Made by a program: the position numbers and the translations under genes. 5,074 nt of DNA. It comes from Clostridia bacterium (GTDB taxonomy: Bacteria; Bacillota_A; Clostridia; Christensenellales; Borkfalkiaceae). This document shows, piece after piece, positions 1-5,074 of this stretch (positions are counted from its first letter, which is position 1; each line of letters starts with the position of its first letter). The notes under the pieces are model-generated. The model had not been told where the DNA came from. It made no database searches and was given only the letters and a program-made list of their open reading frames with translations. Location of the stretch: positions 1-5,074 of the forward strand of contig JAGASB010000332.1 of the NCBI GenBank assembly GCA_017621955.1, given 5' to 3'.

Positions 1-558
1 AAAAACTATCGGTTTTTTATAAGTGTATTCTTTTCCGTGAGAAAGAGTTGCACTCTTTTGCAAGCCGATTTCAACCTTTTCAACAAGGTTGTATAAGGGG
101 AAACAAATAGTAATATTTCTATGTTTTCTGCCACCAGGAAGATAAATTATACCTTGCCATTCATCTTTAAAATCAAACGGTGGAATAAATATTTTATAGA
201 ACTTACTTTCCTTTTCTCCGTCAATATAAAGGTCAAAACCTGCACTACCAGAATAGTTCATATTCCTAAGATGAATTTCGGGCATTTTAACACGAATAGC
301 AACATACTTTGAGTTTGTTGAAAACCTTACTCTGCCGCCTGCGGTGTTTCTTCCAAAATACTGCATACCTGCACCGATTTTATCACAAACGTCAAGCGGT
401 ACACGGTGAAATTCGCTAGTATTTTTAGGGTCAACCAATCCGTAAATATCAAACGCATCAAACTTTCTTATATCGTGAAAAACACAGTCTTTTTCGGATA
501 TAACAGCGTTTGATTTTAGGTTTTGGTCAAGCATCTCAATATATTCTGTATAGTTCAT
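1..558 (-). CDS. SGNH/GDSL-type esterase, N-terminal GxDLY domain (partial, cut by left window edge)
   Basis: An open frame of 186 codons starts at ATG 558 and runs off the left edge without a stop, so the C-terminal part is missing. A TAAAGG ribosome binding site (565-570) lies 6 bases upstream of the ATG. The diagnostic block is GFDLYIDG at residues 107-114, the GxDLY motif of the beta-rich domain that precedes the Lipase_GDSL_3 catalytic domain in a family of carbohydrate-associated SGNH esterases. Nearby text fits the same domain: YFGRNTAGGRVRF (67-79), an IRVKMP strand (88-93) and IIYLPGGRKH (137-146). The visible part ends in KKPIVF (181-186), which in this family usually sits just before the GxS block carrying the nucleophilic serine, so catalytic residues cannot be checked. 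There is no signal peptide, so the product is probably cytoplasmic. It lies 23 bases after the isomerase gene and is the last operon gene visible. Deacylation of a sugar ester is an inference from the family. Confidence 0.85.
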   Translation of the reverse strand, partial: MNYTEYIEMLDQNLKSNAVISEKDCVFHDIRKFDAFDIYGLVDPKNTSEFHRVPLDVCDKIGAGMQYFGRNTAGGRVRFSTNSKYVAIRVKMPEIHLRNMNYSGSAGFDLYIDGEKESKFYKIFIPPFDFKDEWQGIIYLPGGRKHRNITICFPLYNLVEKVEIGLQKSATLSHGKEYTYKKPIVF

Positions 559-581
559 AATTAACCTTTAAATAAAACTAA

Positions 582-2051
582 TTAAACTTCAAACACCTTC
601 ATATTTAGTGCTTTACCAACACGTTTTAATTGTTCGGTTACATCCCCTAGCGTTACGATACAGTGGTGAGATACGCCAAAGTCAAATACTTCTTCCAAAT
701 ATTCGTTTACGGGCTTATCAACCTTAATAACTGCGTGAAGTTCGTCAAACGCAAGTTGTGGGAAGTCTATGCTTTCGCCCTTTGAAACTAAAAGTCTATA
801 TCCTTCGGGACCTTCCATAATGTGTGCAATAGTTGCTACGCCCGGTTTTAAGATAAGTTCATAGTTACAACCAGCACCTTCAAAGCCCCATTCTTCTGGC
901 GTACGGGTAAGGAAAATATCCTTTTCATCCTTTGCCATATCGGGAGTGCCAAGGCCGTGTCCGATAACGAAAATAGAGTTGCTTTCGGTATCATATTCGC
1001 CCCATTCGCCCATAAGCGCTGCTCTGCCGTTGATTGAACGCATAAGCATCATTGTAACAAGTCCGCCAAGGTCGCCTTCGCAGTTGACTGACATTCCCGT
1101 TCTTTCCATAAGAAGTGACGCACCCATTCTTGCAGAAGTTAATACCTGACGTTGAACGAAGTGTTGGTCAAGGAAGCACATTGCGTCAAGTGAAAATCTC
1201 TTAGCAAGTCTTTCCATTGCGATTGCAAGTTTCATTGCACGGAAAACGTCAACTCTTGTAACGTTTTTAGTCTTAAAGCGTGCAAGAATTTTCTTGGTTT
1301 CTTCTTCGGCTTCTTCGTCGCTTACTTCTTTCCAAATATCTAAAAGGTGTGAACTTTGAATTTGAATAATATTAGCACCAAAAGTGCTCTTAAAGAACGT
1401 TTTAGAAAGTTCTATATCATACATACCACGGAAAACGTGTCCGATAATACCGATGTTTGATTCGTTAAGGTCTTTAACGGCTTGCATACCGCCCATATAG
1501 TTATCAATTTCCGTATATGCTCTTTCATCGTGAATATGACCTACAACGATTTTGTAGTCACGTTTCATTTTGCGAAGCGTACCCGTAATTTGAGCAATAC
1601 CGATAACTGCACTGTTACGGAGACTGCCTTCATAATCGCCGTTTTTATCAACGTTTGCGTGTGGTTGTTCTGAGAATATAATTAAGGGTTTTTCTGAAAC
1701 GTAATCAAGCGCAGTAAGCGTGATAAAGTCTGCGGTATAAGTGCCGTAAACAAGTAAAACTACGTCTACTTCTTCTTTTTTAAGCATTTTTCCTGCTTCC
1801 GCAGCAGTGTCAAGGGTGTCTACCATACCCGTAAAGATTGCATTAGGATATTTTTCTTTAATCCTATCGGTAACAACCTTTAAGTCGCCTTCAACCTTTT
1901 CTCTTAAAGTAGGATACATTCTCCAATATTCGAAATATCCACAAGTTAAAACGCCCACTTTTAACGGACTTTTAATCTTACCACCGGTTAAAATATCACC
2001 AGACTGTTCTGCGCCTTCTTCAAACGATACAACTTTTTTAATTTCTGCCAT
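582..2051 (-). CDS. L-arabinose/L-fucose isomerase-family protein (AraA-like, substrate unknown)
   Basis: A 489-residue protein that aligns by eye along its whole length with L-arabinose isomerase, a Mn-dependent aldose-ketose isomerase of about 500 residues. All four metal ligands of E. coli AraA (E306, E333, H350, H450) have counterparts: E325 in CEGD, E349 in GEWGEYD, H365 in IGHG, and the His pair 462-463 in GVSHH, matching the AraA GGxHH block. The VVGHIHD segment (169-175) corresponds to the AraA GHWQD region. The substrate side differs. The AraA QHLYG loop is replaced by GYFEYWRMYP (38-47), and the HTFSPAK block by GTYTADF (103-109). There is also an N-terminal extension of about 30 residues before the first strand. 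It is therefore an isomerase-fold enzyme but probably not an arabinose isomerase. The start is well supported: an AAAAGGAG ribosome binding site (2061-2068) lies 9 bases upstream and overlaps the stop codon of the preceding gene, suggesting coupled translation. The product is cytoplasmic, with no signal peptide. Confidence 0.88.
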   Translation of the reverse strand: MAEIKKVVSFEEGAEQSGDILTGGKIKSPLKVGVLTCGYFEYWRMYPTLREKVEGDLKVVTDRIKEKYPNAIFTGMVDTLDTAAEAGKMLKKEEVDVVLLVYGTYTADFITLTALDYVSEKPLIIFSEQPHANVDKNGDYEGSLRNSAVIGIAQITGTLRKMKRDYKIVVGHIHDERAYTEIDNYMGGMQAVKDLNESNIGIIGHVFRGMYDIELSKTFFKSTFGANIIQIQSSHLLDIWKEVSDEEAEEETKKILARFKTKNVTRVDVFRAMKLAIAMERLAKRFSLDAMCFLDQHFVQRQVLTSARMGASLLMERTGMSVNCEGDLGGLVTMMLMRSINGRAALMGEWGEYDTESNSIFVIGHGLGTPDMAKDEKDIFLTRTPEEWGFEGAGCNYELILKPGVATIAHIMEGPEGYRLLVSKGESIDFPQLAFDELHAVIKVDKPVNEYLEEVFDFGVSHHCIVTLGDVTEQLKRVGKALNMKVFEV

Positions 2052-2066
2052 TTCTACTATCTCCTT

Positions 2067-2879
2067 TTATCTACCCATTTTGTCTAATATTGACAATGCG
2101 GTATTTCTTAAAATATTTTCTCTATCTTCATCGGTAATGTCAGCAAATAATACGCTACCGATTGCATAATTCGGGTCGTACCACGGTAAATCCGTACCGA
2201 AAACAACCCTGTCTGAACCAACTTCTCTACACATTTTTGCTATTACGCCATTGTTGCGGTGAATATCGCAAATGTCTAAAATCAAGTTCTTATGTGTTTT
2301 TGCAAGTTCAATCACTTCGTCAAGTGCGCCAGGTGCTGAATGCCCTGCTATAAACTGAACGTTGTGATATTTTTCTAATACAGGCTTAACGTTTCTTGGA
2401 TGGTTGCAAGGACTTTTGCCCCAAGTGTGTGATAAAAATGCAAACTTATTATCATCTGCAAATTGAAGCGCCTTATCATACTCTTTACTTTCAAGCATAG
2501 TGTGATGATATTCAGGTAAAACCTTTATACCGATAAACTTTTTATCCTTAAAAGTTTCTTCTAGCTGTGCTTCGTATTCCTTGTAATACGCTGGTATAAA
2601 TGAATAGTACGCTTTTACCCTTGTTGGATATTTGGCAATATATTTTTTAATGTTTTCATTAAAGCATCCACCACCAAACATATCGTTATGCGGGGCGCAC
2701 CAAATCATTTCGATATTTTCTTCATCCATTAGTTTTACGCAACCGTCAATATCGTAACAGGGTGATGAACAGCCCTTGATATCATCCATATGCGTATGAG
2801 AGTCAATAATCTTAAAAGATTGGATTTTACCCGTATCTAAAAATTCTTCAATATATTTTGATTTAATTTTAGGTATCAT
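2067..2879 (-). CDS. Amidohydrolase-2 family (COG2159-like) metal-dependent hydrolase or decarboxylase, intact active site
   Basis: A 270-residue TIM-barrel protein of the amidohydrolase superfamily. The full set of expected ligands is visible: H28 and H30 in DSHTHMD at the end of strand 1, K119 in GIKVLPEYHH, H151 in FLSHTW, H180 in IAGHSAPG and D230 in FGTDLPW. This is the pattern of the amidohydrolase-2 group, whose members include ACMSD-type decarboxylases, hydratases and lactonases acting on small acids. The exact reaction cannot be told. The protein is short for the group and cysteine-rich: C37, C41 and C47 lie close together, with C61, C72 and C158 further on. Its ATG shares one base with the TAA of the upstream paralogue (TAATG), and an AAGGGGG ribosome binding site lies inside that gene's end, so the two are translationally coupled. 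Only 15 bases separate it from the isomerase gene. No signal peptide or membrane segment is seen. Confidence 0.88.
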   Translation of the reverse strand: MIPKIKSKYIEEFLDTGKIQSFKIIDSHTHMDDIKGCSSPCYDIDGCVKLMDEENIEMIWCAPHNDMFGGGCFNENIKKYIAKYPTRVKAYYSFIPAYYKEYEAQLEETFKDKKFIGIKVLPEYHHTMLESKEYDKALQFADDNKFAFLSHTWGKSPCNHPRNVKPVLEKYHNVQFIAGHSAPGALDEVIELAKTHKNLILDICDIHRNNGVIAKMCREVGSDRVVFGTDLPWYDPNYAIGSVLFADITDEDRENILRNTALSILDKMGR

Positions 2880-3679
2880 TATTTAACGCCCCCTTTTGCA
2901 AGATTTTCTGCCCACAATCTTTCAGCGTTGGCGTGTGCAATATTTTCTTTGTCGTTTGCACTTATCTTTGCACCGATAAGGGTTGTCATTGGTCCACCGA
3001 TATTATCCGACGGGAAGTTTGAACCAAAAAGCATTCTTTCTGAGCCAAATTTATTGACAAACGCCTCTATACCACGCACTTCTTGGAAGTCGGAAGTATC
3101 AACGTAAACGTTTTTATAAGCATTTACTAACGGATAGAAAAACCTATCACTGCCCCATAAACCGTAGTTTGTTATTATCACGGTTAGTTTTGGAAATTCT
3201 TTCATAACCGCAAAGATATGTTCCCAATCGTTGTTTGGTGAAAGATACAAAGGTACTTTCTTTTCGGTAAGCATATCAAGAGTATCACCACAAGTGATTC
3301 TATCAAGCATATAACGGTCGGCTTTGGGGAAAGCACGAAGTCCAAACACGTTATACTTTTGCATTTTTTCTAAAAGTTTTTCAACGGTGTGTTCCTTATC
3401 CGTGATAGACGGAAGCATTGCAAGAACGGCTTTAAGTCTACCCGTATAAGTTTTAGGGTCAGAAAGCAATTGTTCATTGCCGTAAGTAGGAGCAACGTCC
3501 ACTACGCTTTGATGGTAAACGCACGCTTCGTCAACACCGCAACGGTCCATTTCTTTCAAAAGTTCGTCAGCATTTGCAGCTTGGTCAACTTTTTCGCAAA
3601 TAATGTAGTCTTCGTGATTGACTATATATTTGTTTACCGAAGCAAGACCAATGCTTGCACTACAATCAATAAACTTCAT
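2879..3679 (-). CDS. Amidohydrolase-2 paralogue lacking all metal ligands (probable pseudoenzyme or metal-free enzyme)
   Basis: A 266-residue protein with the same barrel layout as the downstream gene. Every metal ligand is substituted when the two are aligned: the HxH pair becomes S7 and S9 (FIDCSASIG), H151 becomes S147 (LYLSPNND), H180 becomes N171 (ITNYGLWG), and D230 becomes N221 (LFGSNFPS). The lysine of GIKVLP becomes R115 in GLRAFP. The framework around these sites is kept, the frame is uninterrupted, and a GGAG ribosome binding site (3686-3689) precedes the ATG, so this is a conserved protein rather than a decayed gene. Metal-independent members of the superfamily are known (LigI, D-galactarolactone isomerase), but LigI keeps its histidines, so this case goes further. 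A structural or regulatory partner of the intact paralogue, or a non-metal catalyst, are both possible. It lies 26 bases after the phosphotriesterase-like gene and overlaps the next gene by one base. Confidence 0.85.
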   Translation of the reverse strand: MKFIDCSASIGLASVNKYIVNHEDYIICEKVDQAANADELLKEMDRCGVDEACVYHQSVVDVAPTYGNEQLLSDPKTYTGRLKAVLAMLPSITDKEHTVEKLLEKMQKYNVFGLRAFPKADRYMLDRITCGDTLDMLTEKKVPLYLSPNNDWEHIFAVMKEFPKLTVIITNYGLWGSDRFFYPLVNAYKNVYVDTSDFQEVRGIEAFVNKFGSERMLFGSNFPSDNIGGPMTTLIGAKISANDKENIAHANAERLWAENLAKGGVK

Positions 3680-3705
3680 AATTTACTCCATTTGTTTTTT
3701 TATTT

Positions 3706-4728
3706 TTATTTAATGTCTAAGAATTCAGCGGGATTATCAATTAGCATTTTATCAATATCACGCACGCTTATACCCATATCTTTGAGCATAGGCTTAAAAT
3801 GTCTTAATAAATGTGCATAACCGTTACCACCGTATGGAATCAACATACTCTTTAAGCAAATATCGTTAGAGAGCAAGATTTTATCAGCAAAGCCTTTTTT
3901 AACAAGTTCAGCAATAAAGTGTGCACGTTCTAAGTCATAAGCAAACCTACCGTGTAAAAGACCTTGGTTTTCCTTTGGAACGTAAAATTCCTTACCGATA
4001 TTGTCAAATTCAACGTATGCACCCATATCAAGAAGACTTAAAACGTAATCCATTCTTAAATCAACGTCTATATGGTCGATACAAATTTTTTTAGGCTTAA
4101 CACCAAAAGACGTCATCTCTTTAATTATTGCGTTGCCGTTTGTACCCCAAAGTGCCGTGTGAAAATGCACGCCTGCACCCGTTTCGCACGCAGCGATTGC
4201 CGATGCACGAACGTTCTTCCATTCGGTTTCGTCAACTTCCATAGAAGTACCAACTTCACCGATTACGCCCGCTTTGATACCTGTGCCGTTTACACCTATT
4301 TTTATATCGTCAATTATTTCCTTTGCAAGTTGGTCAACGGATTTTGCTTTGTTTTCTTGCGAAATTGAAGCGCCAATATAGTGACCGCAACCCATAACGA
4401 TTTTAACGCCAGTCTCTTCTGCTGCACGTTTAATAAGTAGTGGGTCTCTACCAAAGTCATCGGTTGAAACTTCTACGATAGCATCACCGCCAAACTGCTT
4501 AAATATTTTAAGGTCATTAATTGCAGAGTCGATATCCACAAACGCATTATCTAATACGTTATAAGGGTCTTCATTCACTTGATAACGTATATCAGCAGTG
4601 AACGGACGATTAAAATCAACGTTGTCAGTAGGGTCAACAAGCGGTCTTAAATCTGAAAGTATATGTTCATGAGCACTTGTTACACCAAGTTCTTCTTTTT
4701 TTATATCGCCTAAAACTGTTCTTATCAT
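3706..4728 (-). CDS. Phosphotriesterase-family (PHP/COG1735) metallohydrolase, probable lactonase
   Basis: A 340-residue protein of the phosphotriesterase family, counted from the ATG at 4728. The family opening TVLGDIKKEELG is followed by the first ligand pair H20 and H22 (AHEHI). The bridging acid is E158 in GEVGTS, a glutamate as in E. coli PHP rather than the carboxylated lysine of true phosphotriesterases. The remaining ligands are H190 (HFHT), H219 (IDHID) and D289 (LLSND), so the binuclear site is complete. Characterised relatives in COG1735 hydrolyse sugar-lactone phosphates or carboxylate esters, and organophosphate hydrolysis is not expected. A lactonase role fits the isomerase and esterase encoded downstream but is an inference. 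An in-frame GTG at 4737 would give three more residues, but it overlaps the ribosome binding site, whereas the ATG sits 8 bases after it. This is the first gene of the operon, about 23 bases from the P2 start. It is cytoplasmic. Confidence 0.88.
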   Translation of the reverse strand: MIRTVLGDIKKEELGVTSAHEHILSDLRPLVDPTDNVDFNRPFTADIRYQVNEDPYNVLDNAFVDIDSAINDLKIFKQFGGDAIVEVSTDDFGRDPLLIKRAAEETGVKIVMGCGHYIGASISQENKAKSVDQLAKEIIDDIKIGVNGTGIKAGVIGEVGTSMEVDETEWKNVRASAIAACETGAGVHFHTALWGTNGNAIIKEMTSFGVKPKKICIDHIDVDLRMDYVLSLLDMGAYVEFDNIGKEFYVPKENQGLLHGRFAYDLERAHFIAELVKKGFADKILLSNDICLKSMLIPYGGNGYAHLLRHFKPMLKDMGISVRDIDKMLIDNPAEFLDIK

Positions 4729-4736
4729 ATAACACA

Positions 4737-4742
4737 CCTTTT
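4737..4742 (-). promoter_or_regulatory. Ribosome binding site that fixes the phosphotriesterase-like start
   Basis: AAAAGG on the minus strand lies 8 bases before ATG 4728. The alternative GTG at 4735-4737 shares its first G with this motif and could not be used together with it. The downstream ATG also gives the usual family N-terminus. Confidence 0.8.
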
Positions 4743-4757
4743 AAAGTTTATAAATTA

Positions 4758-4785
4758 ATTATAACATTGCTTAAAATTTTTACAA
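4758..4785 (-). promoter_or_regulatory. Promoter P2, sigma-70 type with extended -10
   Basis: On the minus strand, TTGTAA (4780-4785) is followed after 16 bases by a consensus TATAAT (4758-4763), which is preceded by TGT and so forms an extended TGnTATAAT element. The predicted start near 4751 leaves a leader of about 23 bases carrying the ribosome binding site of the first operon gene. AT-rich DNA throws up such matches by chance, but the element quality and position are good. Confidence 0.55.
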
Positions 4786-4840
4786 TAGAAGAATGTTTCA
4801 AATATATGGAAAATAAAACCATAATTTCATTAACGTACAT

Positions 4841-4869
4841 ATTATATCACGCATTATTTATGGTGTAAA
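4841..4869 (-). promoter_or_regulatory. Promoter P1, sigma-70 type
   Basis: On the minus strand, TTTACA (4864-4869) and a consensus TATAAT (4841-4846) are separated by exactly 17 bases. The predicted start near 4834 would give a leader of about 105 bases ahead of the phosphotriesterase-like gene. That leader is AT-rich and shows no riboswitch-like fold by eye. P1 and P2 could act in tandem. Confidence 0.55.
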
Positions 4870-4903
4870 CCTAAAATTTTATTTTATCATTCCAAAATAT
4901 TCT

Positions 4904-4919
4904 ATTGTTTTTATACAAT
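4904..4919. promoter_or_regulatory. Short inverted repeat, possible operator
   Basis: ATTGT (4904-4908) and ACAAT (4915-4919) form a perfect 5-bp inverted repeat around a 6-base TTTTAT centre. It lies about 35 bases upstream of the P1 -35 box, a position suited to an activator. The arms are short and AT-rich, so chance is quite possible. Confidence 0.25.
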
Positions 4920-4943
4920 CTATTTAAGTTGTTTTTAAGTATT

Positions 4944-4980
4944 ATTAACTTCCGTGCTGTAAATTCGCACGGAAGTTAAT
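4944..4980 (-). terminator. Hairpin terminator after the upstream gene
   Basis: A perfect 14-bp inverted repeat: ATTAACTTCCGTGC (4944-4957) pairs with GCACGGAAGTTAAT (4967-4980) around a 9-base loop. It begins 8 bases after the TAA of the upstream minus-strand gene, the expected place for its terminator. The U-tract on the minus strand is weak (TTAATAATACTT). On the plus strand the stem is followed by TTTTCG, so some bidirectional activity is possible. It separates the upstream gene from the promoters of the five-gene operon. Confidence 0.75.
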
Positions 4981-4988
4981 TTTCGTAT

Positions 4989-5074
4989 TTATTCAGAATA
5001 ACCCATTAAACCTATGTAAGCGCAGTTGTCTTGCGTTACGTCCATTCTGCCGAATTGTACTACTACCGGTAGTT
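4989..5074 (-). CDS. C-terminal end of an unidentified protein (partial, cut by right window edge)
   Basis: The last 27 codons of a minus-strand frame run from the right edge to TAA at 4989-4991. The residues read LPVVVQFGRM, then DVTQDNCAYI, and end in GLMGYSE. The piece is clearly richer in G/C than the adjoining intergenic DNA, its codons resemble those of the other genes, and a hairpin terminator follows 8 bases after the stop. Other frames are also open over so short a stretch, so the reading frame is probable rather than certain. I do not recognise the family. The terminator and the promoters beyond it suggest it belongs to a separate transcript, though it may be functionally related to the operon. 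Confidence 0.55.
   Translation of the reverse strand, partial: LPVVVQFGRMDVTQDNCAYIGLMGYSE

Noticed and set aside
121..312. Small plus-strand open frame
   Set aside because: It lies entirely opposite the GxDLY esterase gene, has no ribosome binding site or recognisable product, and is a shadow of the real frame. The other plus-strand open frames across the operon were rejected for the same reason.
582..2051. Assigning the gene symbol araA
   Set aside because: The metal site matches, but the substrate loops differ and the operon lacks araB or araD in the window, so the symbol would imply an unsupported substrate.
2879..3679. Sequencing error or decayed pseudogene as explanation for the missing metal ligands
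   Set aside because: The frame is intact, the substitutions sit at separate sites with the framework around each preserved, and the ribosome binding site and coupling are intact.
4729..4737. GTG start at 4737 adding three residues to the phosphotriesterase-like protein
   Set aside because: The GTG overlaps the AAAAGG ribosome binding site, while the ATG at 4728 has ideal spacing and gives the normal family N-terminus.
4729..4834. Riboswitch or attenuator in the P1 leader
   Set aside because: The leader is AT-rich with no stable paired stems or known aptamer-like conserved blocks visible by eye.
4677..4868. Plus-strand 63-codon open frame over the promoter region
   Set aside because: It spans the start of a well-supported minus-strand gene and AT-rich regulatory DNA, with no coding character.
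1..5074. CRISPR array, insertion sequence, tRNA or rRNA
   Set aside because: No repeat-spacer pattern, transposase, terminal repeats of element size or cloverleaf-like sequence was seen. The window is filled by the operon and one intergenic region.

Overview
The window is AT-rich bacterial DNA. The codons favour A/T, strong AAAGG/GGAG ribosome binding sites precede the genes, all five visible stop codons are TAA, and TGA is not read as tryptophan. Together with the protein families this suggests an uncultivated anaerobic Firmicute (Clostridia, gut type). That assignment is an inference, because no taxonomic marker is present.

Every gene reads on the minus strand, so transcription runs from high to low coordinates. 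At the right edge (4989-5074) are the last 27 codons of an unidentified gene, followed by a 14-bp perfect hairpin (4944-4980) that probably ends its transcript. An AT-rich promoter region follows (about 4738-4943). It holds two sigma-70-type promoters, P1 (4841-4869) and P2 (4758-4785), and two small repeats that could be operators.

A compact five-gene operon then fills the rest. In order of transcription it encodes: (1) a phosphotriesterase-family metallohydrolase with a complete metal site, likely a lactonase (4728-3706); (2) an amidohydrolase-2-type TIM-barrel protein that has lost all five metal ligands (3679-2879); (3) an intact amidohydrolase-2 paralogue, overlapping gene 2 by one base in TAATG (2879-2067); (4) a divergent member of the L-arabinose isomerase family with all metal ligands but altered substrate loops (2051-582); (5) the N-terminal GxDLY domain of an SGNH/GDSL-type esterase, cut by the left edge (558-1). 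Intergenic gaps are 26, -1, 15 and 23 bases, so co-transcription is very likely.

Taken together, an esterase, a probable lactonase, one or two amidohydrolase-superfamily proteins and a sugar isomerase look like a small catabolic module for an uncommon, possibly esterified or oxidised sugar or cyclic ester. The substrate cannot be read from the sequence, and no transporter, kinase, aldolase or regulator lies inside the window. The most unusual element is the translationally coupled pair of a ligand-less and an intact amidohydrolase, which suggests an enzyme/pseudoenzyme pair or a metal-independent catalyst.
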